In this document: piece after piece, positions 58,343-64,000 of the stretch
How the letters are laid out: the number at the start of each line of letters is the position of its first letter
Numbering within the stretch: position 1 is the stretch's first letter
NCBI RefSeq assembly: GCF_002943565.1
Contig: NZ_PJCH01000016.1
Coordinates: 1-64,000 of the forward strand
Length of the DNA: 64,000 nt
DNA from: Hyphococcus luteus
GTDB taxonomy: Bacteria > Pseudomonadota > Alphaproteobacteria > Caulobacterales > Parvularculaceae
Reading direction: 5' to 3'
Notes under the pieces: model-generated
Seen by the model: only the letters and a program-made list of their open reading frames with translations
Databases searched by the model: none
What the model was told of the DNA's origin: nothing
Translations under genes and position numbers: made by a program

Positions 58343-58537
58343 GGGCGCATGTCCCCTCCGGGGACGCATGCGCCCCGTGGGGTTGAAAGAGCTTCCGGGC
58401 GCGATCCTCGAACGGATGCGCCCGGATTTCAGTTTGAACGGCGTTGATGGTACGCCGGGTCCTCGAGCCCATGGGCTCAATCGCTGCCGGCATCGAACAC
58501 CGGCAGCGCTTTTGGACAGGTCTGGCCCTTATGGGCC
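58343..58537 (-). promoter_or_regulatory. Array of five hairpins upstream of the 311-residue protein gene
   Basis: Perfect or near-perfect stems: 58343-58375 (14 bp with one 2-nt bulge), 58394-58426 (9+4 bp), 58465-58478 (6 bp), 58483-58507 (8 bp) and 58524-58537 (5 bp). The first contains the CCCC-GTGGGG box shared with leaders A and B and lies about 25 nt before the start codon. Confidence 0.6.
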
Positions 58538-59043
58538 GGTTTGAACGAGGCCCAGAGGCCTGCAAGCCCGGTTGATTATCCGTATGGGAATATACAACGC
58601 CGAGCCTTTCGAGTGATGGGGGAATCCAGTCCCGTGCGCCGGGGTCCGCGGGCGATCGGCGTGAGTCATCGTCACGCCTGCGTTGCTTTCGCTAGCGGCA
58701 AGCCGTCCGTACCAGGAATCCGGTCCGGGCGCCGAGCTTATGGCGCGGTGGAGCGCTGGCGCATGCGCGTCGGCCACCGGGTCGCGACACCATGACCGCG
58801 TAAAGTCGCGCACACGGATCAGACACGCACAGGTCTGGACCAAGCGCGGGAGAGGCTGAGTTCACGGCGGGCCGGGACGACCTGCCGTGAACGGACTACT
58901 TCATTCGTCCGCCAACGCTTTGCATTCGCCGTCTCCCGCGAGGAAGGCCGGCAGCGTCTCCGCCGTGACGGCGGTAATCGCCGCCGCCGGCGCGCCTTTC
59001 ATGAACCATGAAAACAGCGCAAAGTTTGAAAGCCCGCCGGATG
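58538..59043. other. Non-coding stretch
   Basis: Short frames on both strands lack ribosome sites and have biased, non-protein-like composition (Arg, Cys, His, Pro-rich). Apart from the hairpin array to its left I see no defined structure. Confidence 0.4.
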
Positions 59044-59661
59044 TCAGGCTGCGCGCCGTTCGGCGCGTGGCGGAACAGTGAGCACGCCGGATTTCAGTTG
59101 CTCGCTGATCCAGCGCTCCAGCGCCGCATCGGCTAGATTGAGCATGACGCCGTCGACGCCGAAGCCGGGGATCGGATAGAGCCAGCCTTCTTCGCGAAAA
59201 GCGGCCATCATCGGCTCCCGCCAGTCGTCCAGCAGCGGGATCGCCGCAACATCGTTGATCAGGCGCCAGAGACGATCATCGAGATCCGTCACGGACGCAT
59301 CCGCACGCCGAATGGCGATCGCCTTGCGATTGACTTTATCGACCGAGCCTACGAGCCGGTCGAACACCATCACATGCGCCATGCGATCGCCGAATAACGC
59401 CGTCGCCGGCATGCGGCCCTGCTCCTTGTCGAGCTTGGCGTCGGCCGCGAGGTTCGCGGGCAGAACCGTGCCGTCCGGTCGTTCGAACGTCAAAACGCCG
59501 CCGAGGAAGCCGTCTTCCGAGTCCGGCAGCGAGAGTTTGGCCGTCAATTCCTGGGCGCGGCTTTCCGCCGCCCAGCAGGACATGAACAACAAACGATTTT
59601 CGTCCGTCAGGAGACCGTCGACAAAAACGTCGTCGATCTGCTTCAGTCGCAGGAACTTCAT
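59044..59661 (-). CDS. Hypothetical ICE protein
   Basis: A 205-residue soluble protein starting MKFLRLKQIDDVFVDGLLTDENRLLFMSCW. The ATG at 59661 has a GGAG site 9 nt upstream; an ATG at 59727 with GAGG upstream would add 22 basic residues. Recognisable stretches are FLGGVLTFERPDGTVLPANLAADAKLDKEQGRMPATALFGDRMAHVMVFDRLVGSV and WLYPIPGFGVDGVMLNLADAALERWISEQLKSG. No family or activity is recognised. It shares the aatggag-type ribosome region with the 59829 gene. Confidence 0.65.
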   Translation of the reverse strand: MKFLRLKQIDDVFVDGLLTDENRLLFMSCWAAESRAQELTAKLSLPDSEDGFLGGVLTFERPDGTVLPANLAADAKLDKEQGRMPATALFGDRMAHVMVFDRLVGSVDKVNRKAIAIRRADASVTDLDDRLWRLINDVAAIPLLDDWREPMMAAFREEGWLYPIPGFGVDGVMLNLADAALERWISEQLKSGVLTVPPRAERRAA

Positions 59662-59828
59662 TTTGTTTGCTCCATTGGTGGACGGTGCAGTGCGGAGACG
59701 CCTTTGCATCCGTCGAAATTGAAACATAGCGTCACCCTCGCGGGGGCGAGCCGTTGAGGCCAGCTCCCGGAGGATGATCGCCGGTGTCAGGGATTGCCCG
59801 TCTGAGCGGCGAGCGCATGTCGATATCG

Positions 59829-60029
59829 TCAGCACACGCCTCGAATGCGAAGCATGTCTGCGCGGGCGTCGTAGCCGGGGGCCCGTCGGGCCATGTCGAC
59901 CAGATATTCGAGGCCCTCGATGTCGTCGTCTTCGAGGCCGGCGTTCGAAACGCAGCCCAAGAATGTATTGGGGTCTTCCGTCGCCATGGCGACGAGAATG
60001 CCCCTGGTTGTCGTGAATTCACGATCCAT
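59829..60029 (-). CDS. Small acidic hypothetical ICE protein
   Basis: A 66-residue protein. The ATG at 60029 is chosen for the GGAG site 6 nt upstream. It is acidic in its centre (NAGLEDDDIEGLEYLVDMARRAPG) with two cysteines. Its leader region contains 29-bp element copy III about 105 bp upstream. Family unknown. Confidence 0.55.
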   Translation of the reverse strand: MDREFTTTRGILVAMATEDPNTFLGCVSNAGLEDDDIEGLEYLVDMARRAPGYDARADMLRIRGVC

Positions 60030-60479
60030 GACGCACTCCATTTGTATTGAAAGAGGTGCGTCTTCATCCCCGCCAGCGGGTGTTCGACACACCCTTGGCG
60101 GTTTCAAGATGAGCAGACGGCGTTGAAAACCGCGAACCTTCTACCCTGCTCGAGCCAGGTTCTTTATGCCGACCATCAGGCCGACCACAGCGATAAATCG
60201 CCTTCAACGGCGCACCATTAGCAGCCTGGATGCGTCCGGTAAAGCGCGAAGGGCCGCCGGCGCCTGCCAAGTTGAATTTCGCAGCGGGTGGAAAGCGGCC
60301 GCTCATGGCGTGACTCCGCAACTTCTTCTATGCGGACGAATTCGGCTCGCCGAACGTAGATGCAATCCGGAAAAAGATGGGTGAATCCTGTGCGCCCATA
60401 CCCGTTAGCGGCGGCATGATTGCCGCCAGACGCCTCTCCAGGCGTACAATTCACTGTTCCGATAAGTCAGGATCGTCGA
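60030..60479. other. Non-coding leader region
   Basis: Four hundred and fifty bases without a supported gene, containing the third 29-bp element and a GCGGTTT/AAACCGC pair. Small frames here lack ribosome sites. Confidence 0.4.
60134..60162 (-). other. 29-bp structured element, copy III
   Basis: Perfect stem GAACCT/AGGTTC around a loop containing GGC, GA, GGG and AGAAGG. Compared with copy II, two base pairs changed on both sides together (G-C to A-T at pair 2; pair 3 A-T versus G-C in copy I). Confidence 0.65.
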
Positions 60480-61040
60480 TCAATCGCCTTCACCGTCTTC
60501 GTCGAAGTCATCATCGTCCTCATCGTCGTGACCATGGTGAAACGCCTGATCGTCCCATACGATGGCAAGCGCCTTGTCGTCAGCCTTGGGCGTCAGCGAG
60601 GCGCAGCCCGTCAGGGACAGCAGATCGCGATACGCGGCGAATGCGAGCATGTCGAAGGGATTGTCGAAGCCCCCGGCATCGAAGTCGGTGAGCCGCCACA
60701 AGACGAGCTTGAGCATAACCTCGTCGATAGAGGCGGCCCGCGTGCGCGCTCCGAGCTGGATGAGCTTCTTTTCGGCGTCATACCAAGCGCGCTCATTCTG
60801 TTCGACGACTGCAAGTTCAGGGCAGTCACGGAATTTTCTATTTCGGGATGAGGCGTCGGCTTCGATCCGGTTGCGGGCGGCGAAAAGACCGTCGAGCTGC
60901 GCGAGCATGCAGCGGTATTCGCCGACGAGCACGCCGAAGGGCGACCGGGTCGCCGGCAAAACAGGAGGATTGCCGAGGTCGAAGTCGGCGGGCGCGATCA
61001 GAGAGGCGGCGCCCTGCAGAATGGTCCGGCGGGTCGTCAT
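60480..61040 (-). CDS. Hypothetical ICE protein with twin-arginine-like start and acidic His tail
   Basis: A 186-residue protein; the ATG at 61040 overlaps the upstream stop (ATGA) and has AAGGAGACC before it. It begins MTTRRTILQGAASLIAP, similar to a twin-arginine signal but with a short hydrophobic core. The centre is helical (VLVGEYRCMLAQLDGLFAARNRIEAD). The tail is HHGHDDEDDDDFDEDGEGD, a possible divalent-metal binding end. Export and metal binding are inferences. Family unknown. Confidence 0.65.
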   Translation of the reverse strand: MTTRRTILQGAASLIAPADFDLGNPPVLPATRSPFGVLVGEYRCMLAQLDGLFAARNRIEADASSRNRKFRDCPELAVVEQNERAWYDAEKKLIQLGARTRAASIDEVMLKLVLWRLTDFDAGGFDNPFDMLAFAAYRDLLSLTGCASLTPKADDKALAIVWDDQAFHHGHDDEDDDDFDEDGEGD

Positions 61041-61321
61041 GATTCGGTCTCCTTGGGACTTGGCGGCGTCCACGGGTGGATGATGTCTTTAAGGCTTTTG
61101 ATCTCGTCGATCTGGCGGTGAAGGATCGTCCGCAGGCCGCTTTCTTTCGGGTCGTCCAACTCGCTCCCGGCGATCGCGTCGGACACAACGAAAAGCTCGG
61201 CCATGACGTCGTAAAGCCGGTCGGAGAGATCGGCGGTGTTGAACGCACGCCCCTCCCCCTCGGCCTTTCGCGCTGACCGGCGGCGTTTTCGCGACGAGGC
61301 GGATTTCCGGCGTGCCGCCAT
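61037..61321 (-). CDS. Small hypothetical ICE protein with basic N-terminus
   Basis: A 94-residue protein. Residues 1-25 are strongly basic (RRKSASSRKRRRSARKAEG), the rest is helical and acidic (DLSDRLYDVMAELFVVSDAIAGSELDDPKESGLRTILHRQIDEIKSLKDII). The start is 1 bp after the TAA of the microprotein gene, and its end overlaps the next gene, so three genes form one tightly coupled unit. Confidence 0.65.
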   Translation of the reverse strand: MAARRKSASSRKRRRSARKAEGEGRAFNTADLSDRLYDVMAELFVVSDAIAGSELDDPKESGLRTILHRQIDEIKSLKDIIHPWTPPSPKETES

Positions 61322-61322
61322 A

Positions 61323-61415
61323 TTAAGGCTCCATCGCTTCCTGCGCGTTCGGCTTGCGCCGCCGCGCGAACCGGCGGAATTTCGGCAACAGAAGACCTTT
61401 CAGGCGCGCGGCCAT
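61323..61415 (-). CDS. 30-residue basic peptide
   Basis: It reads MAARLKGLLLPKFRRFARRRKPNA, then QEAMEP and a TAA. On the minus strand an excellent AAGGAAAGGAG ribosome site lies 6 nt before the ATG, and the stop is 1 bp from the next start. It is the first gene of the leftward run. An amphipathic basic helix (KFRRFARRRK) suggests nucleic-acid or membrane contact; it could also be a leader peptide that couples translation. No homology known. Confidence 0.55.
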   Translation of the reverse strand: MAARLKGLLLPKFRRFARRRKPNAQEAMEP

Positions 61416-61507
61416 GCCCGCTCCTTTCCTTGAATGGCGAAGTACACATATAGTCTGCAACCTTTCAGAATTAATGTCAACATAAAATCGGCAACATTGC
61501 GTAAATT
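61416..61507. promoter_or_regulatory. Divergent control region of the ICE accessory run
   Basis: This AT-rich gap separates the leftward run from the rightward XRE gene. TTGACA occurs on the minus strand (reverse of tgtcaa at 61477-61482), inside the short palindrome ATGT-CA-ACAT, and TATATG lies further downstream. GGCAAC/GCAACC direct repeats could be operator half-sites for the XRE protein. Confidence 0.4.
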
Positions 61508-61768
61508 ATGATAACAAAAGAACAATGCCGAGCCGCCAGAGCGCTTATAGGATGGTCGCGCTCCGATCTCGCATCGGCGGCCAAAGTCTCTGAACGCACG
61601 ATTACGGATTTTGAGCGGGGCGCACGGTCGCCGATTCATGCAAGCTTGGCGGCGATAGCGCAGGCACTTGAGAGCGGCGGCGTCGAATTCATCCCCGAAA
61701 ACGGCGGCGGACCGGGCGTCCGACTGGCCAAGCCTCAAGAAAACGATAGTTGGAACGAAGCAGAGTGA
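61508..61768 (+). CDS. XRE-family helix-turn-helix regulator
   Basis: An 86-residue protein of the Cro/CI type: MITKEQCRAARALIGWSRSDLASAAKVSERTITDFERGARSPIHASLAAIAQALESGGVEFI. This short form ending in GVRL is very common in alphaproteobacterial mobile elements. It is divergent from the accessory run and probably represses it and itself. No Shine-Dalgarno sequence precedes the ATG, so translation may be leaderless. Confidence 0.9.
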   Translation: MITKEQCRAARALIGWSRSDLASAAKVSERTITDFERGARSPIHASLAAIAQALESGGVEFIPENGGGPGVRLAKPQENDSWNEAE

Positions 61769-62065
61769 CGGGAAGATAGACGCACTCTCAATTGTCTTCT
61801 CTTTCTCGATGCGTCCTCGCCTGTGCCTGACCTTGGGATCGGCGATCGGGGCGGAAGCGGAACGACAAAGACACTGCTGAACCGCCGGCGAGGGCGATCG
61901 GAAAGTCGAACGGGCCGCGAAGGACTTTCTTCGCGCGCAGCCGAGACTTAAGCCGCGCCGCCAGCCCTTATTGTCGACAAGCTTCGGCGGACATCTCTCT
62001 GGTCATCGTGACCGTCCCCATTGGAAGCTCCACCGCGAGTTCATCGCAAACTGGAGCCGTGACCC
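61769..62065. other. Gap before the conjugation module
   Basis: About 300 bp with no supported gene. It must contain the promoter of the rightward transfer operon; I cannot identify it by eye. Confidence 0.35.
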
Positions 62066-62521
62066 ATGAGATCTTCCGTTTACGTCGCCGCCCTCGCCGC
62101 GGCATTGTCGAGCGGCGCAGCGTCCGCAGACGAAGTTAAAGTATTCGAAGGCGGCCGCTATGTACGCGTCGTCGCCGTTCCCGCCCAGGAGCAGATCAAG
62201 CCGCTGCAGACGATTGTGTCGGTCACTTTCCCGCGGCGGGAGATCGCGACTGTTGGCGACGCAGCAAAATATCTCCTGCGCCGCACTGGTTACGCGATGC
62301 TTGCGGTCGACGCCGAAGCTTTTCCGGACCACGCCAGGGTTGCGAGCTTTCCCTTGCCGGAAATCCATCGCCGCTTCGACGGGGTGACCATCGCGTCGGC
62401 GCTGGAGGCGCTCGCCGGCGGCGCCTACCGGCCGGTGATCGATGACGCCGAACGGACGGTCGTTTTCGAACTCAAGGAAGACGTCGATCGAGACGGCATA
62501 CGCCGCAAGCGCGGGATTTGA
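62066..62521 (+). CDS. PilL N-terminal-type protein of an integrative conjugative element
   Basis: A 151-residue periplasmic protein with a signal peptide (cut after ASA, residue 21). The sequence matches the PilL_N/TIGR03748 pattern: RYVRVVAVPAQEQIKPLQTIVSVTFPRREIATVGDAAKYLLRRTGYAML and the end LPEIHRRFDGVTIASALEALAGGAYRPVIDDAERTVVFEL. TIGR03748 marks type G (PFGI-1/ICEHin1056-like) transfer modules. Only the N-terminal domain is present. It opens the transfer operon; the next gene starts 31 bp later. Confidence 0.85.
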   Translation: MRSSVYVAALAAALSSGAASADEVKVFEGGRYVRVVAVPAQEQIKPLQTIVSVTFPRREIATVGDAAKYLLRRTGYAMLAVDAEAFPDHARVASFPLPEIHRRFDGVTIASALEALAGGAYRPVIDDAERTVVFELKEDVDRDGIRRKRGI

Positions 62522-62552
62522 GGAATCGAACGAAGAGCAAAGGAAAACCCTC

Positions 62553-63677
62553 ATGTCCGGCGCCGCTTCCATTTCCGATGACAAGGAGCCTCGCTCGAAT
62601 GTCACGCGGCTCGCGCGCTCAGGCGACGCGCTGCGAAGCGACGAAGAAGAGCAAAATCAGACGGCGGCCGATGACACTGCCGCTACAGAGGACGAAATAT
62701 CGCCGGCCGCGTTGGAGGCCGACAATGAGCGCTCGCATGCGAATGCTGCAAAACGTCGCCGCTGGATAGCAGGCGGGCTGATAATCATCGCGGCCGCAAG
62801 CATTGTCGCGCTAGCCGCATCTTACGGCCCCTGGACGGCGGATGAAGACCGGTTCGCCGAACGCATGACCGCGGAGCTTGACGATGTCAGGGAACGGATC
62901 GACGCCCTCGAAGCGAGCGATCGCGAAGCCGCGGTCGCCCGAACGGACCTCGCCGCCGGCGCGGACGCCGTTAAGCGCGCCCTGCGCGGGCTGACCGCCG
63001 ATCTCGCCACGCTTGAAGCGCGCCTCGACACCGCGGAATCTCGCGACGCTGACTCTTCAGAGGCCATTGCAACGGTTCGTCAAAAACTGGCGGAAACGCA
63101 AACTTCGCTGGACGCATTCAGCGCGCGCCTTGAGAAGCTGCCAGCGCCGCAATCGGCGGCACGGACTTCTGTCATCACGCTGTCGCCGTCGGCCCCTGCG
63201 CCGGAGGGCGAAACAGATGACTCCCTGGACTTGCCGTTCACGCCGGTCGCCATCGACCTGTGGGCGGGCGCGCCGCAACTCGCGATCCGGAGCAAGGAGG
63301 GACTCGCTCACCTCGTGGCCGGCGAGACGCGTCAAGAATGGACACTTGTAAGCGCCGACCGCGACGCAGGCGCGGTCATTCTTCAGTCGGCGGACGGCGT
63401 CCCGCGCCGCTATGTGTTGGGCGAAGGCTTCGCAGACCCGCTGCGCGCACATCCGGCGGAGGCGACGCTCACGGTAAACGCAACGCCGGCCGACGCGCGC
63501 ATTCGCGTTATGAACATCAAGCCGATCTACGCGCCGCAAATGCCGCTCGCGCCCGGTCTTTACGATATCGAAGTGACGGCGCCGGGCTTTAGGCCCCACC
63601 GGCAATGGATCAGGATCGGCGACGACGCGCATAACTATAAAGTGACGCTTGAGAAATCACCGGAGCGCCCGTCATGA
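62553..63677 (+). CDS. ICE membrane protein with coiled coil and PEGA-like domain
   Basis: A 374-residue bitopic protein; AAAGGAAAA precedes the ATG at 62553. An acidic cytoplasmic region (1-65) precedes one membrane helix (RRRWIAGGLIIIAAASIVALAASYGPW). A periplasmic coiled coil (MTAELDDVRERIDALEASDREAAVARTDL...) is followed by a beta-rich domain (VAIDLWAGAPQLAIRSKEGLAHLVAGET) and a C-terminal PEGA-like domain (LTVNATPADARIRVMNIKPIYAPQMPLAPGLYDIEVTAPGFRPHRQWI). It is probably an envelope-spanning or peptidoglycan-contacting part of the transfer machine. Its stop overlaps the next start. Confidence 0.8.
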   Translation: MSGAASISDDKEPRSNVTRLARSGDALRSDEEEQNQTAADDTAATEDEISPAALEADNERSHANAAKRRRWIAGGLIIIAAASIVALAASYGPWTADEDRFAERMTAELDDVRERIDALEASDREAAVARTDLAAGADAVKRALRGLTADLATLEARLDTAESRDADSSEAIATVRQKLAETQTSLDAFSARLEKLPAPQSAARTSVITLSPSAPAPEGETDDSLDLPFTPVAIDLWAGAPQLAIRSKEGLAHLVAGETRQEWTLVSADRDAGAVILQSADGVPRRYVLGEGFADPLRAHPAEATLTVNATPADARIRVMNIKPIYAPQMPLAPGLYDIEVTAPGFRPHRQWIRIGDDAHNYKVTLEKSPERPS

Positions 63678-64000
63678 CGCTCGCTCGGGCTATGCGCTGC
63701 GCGCAGCGGTTGCGAGGCTACGAAATCCTCATCGCCGCCTTCGCGATTGTGGTGCTCGGTTCGCCTTCGGCCGATGCCCAGACCCCCGTTCCGATCGAGC
63801 GCGCCGAGACGGAGCTGTCTGCGACGAAGTCGATGCCGCTGAAAGAGGCGGCGGATCGTTGGAGGCTCACCGAGGCTGAATATCGCCGCTATCAGAATTT
63901 GATGACCGGCCCGCGCGGCCGCCTCAGTGATCCCGCCATCACGCCGATCGAAGTGCTTGGTATTGAAGCGCGATCCATGGCCGAGCGCGAAAAATACGCC
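63674..64000 (+). CDS. TIGR03759-like ICE protein (cut by the window edge)
   Basis: The first 109 residues are visible. An unusual long signal region (RLRGYEILIAAFAIVVLGSPSADAQ) leads to WRLTEAEYRRYQNLMTGPRGRLSDPAITPIEVLGIEARSMAEREKYA. That segment matches the start of the TIGR03759 (PFL_4693) family, a periplasmic thioredoxin-associated component of type G conjugation systems. It is coupled by ATGA to the PEGA gene. The rest lies to the right of the window. Confidence 0.85.
   Translation, partial: MTLARAMRCAQRLRGYEILIAAFAIVVLGSPSADAQTPVPIERAETELSATKSMPLKEAADRWRLTEAEYRRYQNLMTGPRGRLSDPAITPIEVLGIEARSMAEREKYA

Noticed and set aside
58529-59081. Small frames on both strands between the hairpin array and the 59044 gene
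   Set aside because: No ribosome sites, Cys/Arg/His-rich composition and overlapping directions.
1-64000. CRISPR arrays, rRNA genes, insertion sequences
   Set aside because: No regularly spaced 24-40 bp repeats with variable spacers, no rRNA sequence and no transposase gene were seen; the only tandem array (52736-52845) has 22-bp units without spacers.

Overview
The window is high-GC DNA from an alphaproteobacterium. The evidence is two DUF2336 proteins, a DUF1491 protein, a stand-alone DnaA-domain-IV-like protein, a MetJ/Arc-like partner next to a ParA ATPase, Fur boxes of the alphaproteobacterial type, and a Vibrio TonB2-like energy-transduction cluster. A relative of Parvularculales/Caulobacterales is my best guess, but that is inference. 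I see two layers: chromosomal backbone up to about 49.96 kb, then the start of an integrated conjugative element (ICE) from tRNA-Pro(CGG) to the right edge.

Backbone, 1-29 kb. After a left-truncated unknown gene and two small envelope proteins come a class A penicillin-binding protein, a divergent OxyR-like regulator facing a small gene plus nhaA, an FMN-dependent hydroxyacid dehydrogenase, and a Fur-controlled divergent pair (heme-type TonB receptor and a lipoprotein). Next are an AraC regulator, a YHS protein, a VOC protein, an SH3 lipoprotein, a DUF2336 protein, a soluble histidine kinase, a trehalose operon (otsA-otsB-GH15), an HxlR/GST pair leading into a small detoxification-type operon, a CBS protein, a Sel1-like protein and sufE.

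Backbone, 30-49 kb. A ten-gene, almost fully overlapping operon on the minus strand encodes an Mrp/Mbh-type cation/proton antiporter. It has the order E-F-G-(MbhD/E)-B-C-D followed by two more NuoL/M/N-like subunits and a small membrane protein; its C subunit carries a roughly 130-residue histidine-rich insertion. It is followed by an AraC gene, a ParA/ribbon-helix-helix pair, a second DUF2336 gene and a TonB2-like cluster (DUF3450, long ExbB, ExbB, two ExbD, TonB, TPR). That cluster plausibly energises the heme receptor. A 192-bp repeat with internal inverted repeats occurs at 2.7 kb and 39.4 kb.

ICE, 49.96-64 kb. A tyrosine integrase lies next to tRNA-Pro with an excisionase-like gene overlapping its start. 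After a long non-coding stretch comes an AAA/DUF4143 ATPase behind a 22-bp tandem operator-like array. A minus-strand run of mostly unknown genes around an ArdB/KlcA antirestriction gene follows, then an XRE regulator, and finally the start of a type G conjugation module (PilL_N, a PEGA-domain membrane protein, a TIGR03759-like protein cut by the window edge). The most striking unexplained signals are in the ICE leaders: a 29-bp hairpin element present three times with compensatory base changes, and strong GC hairpins placed just upstream of several start codons.
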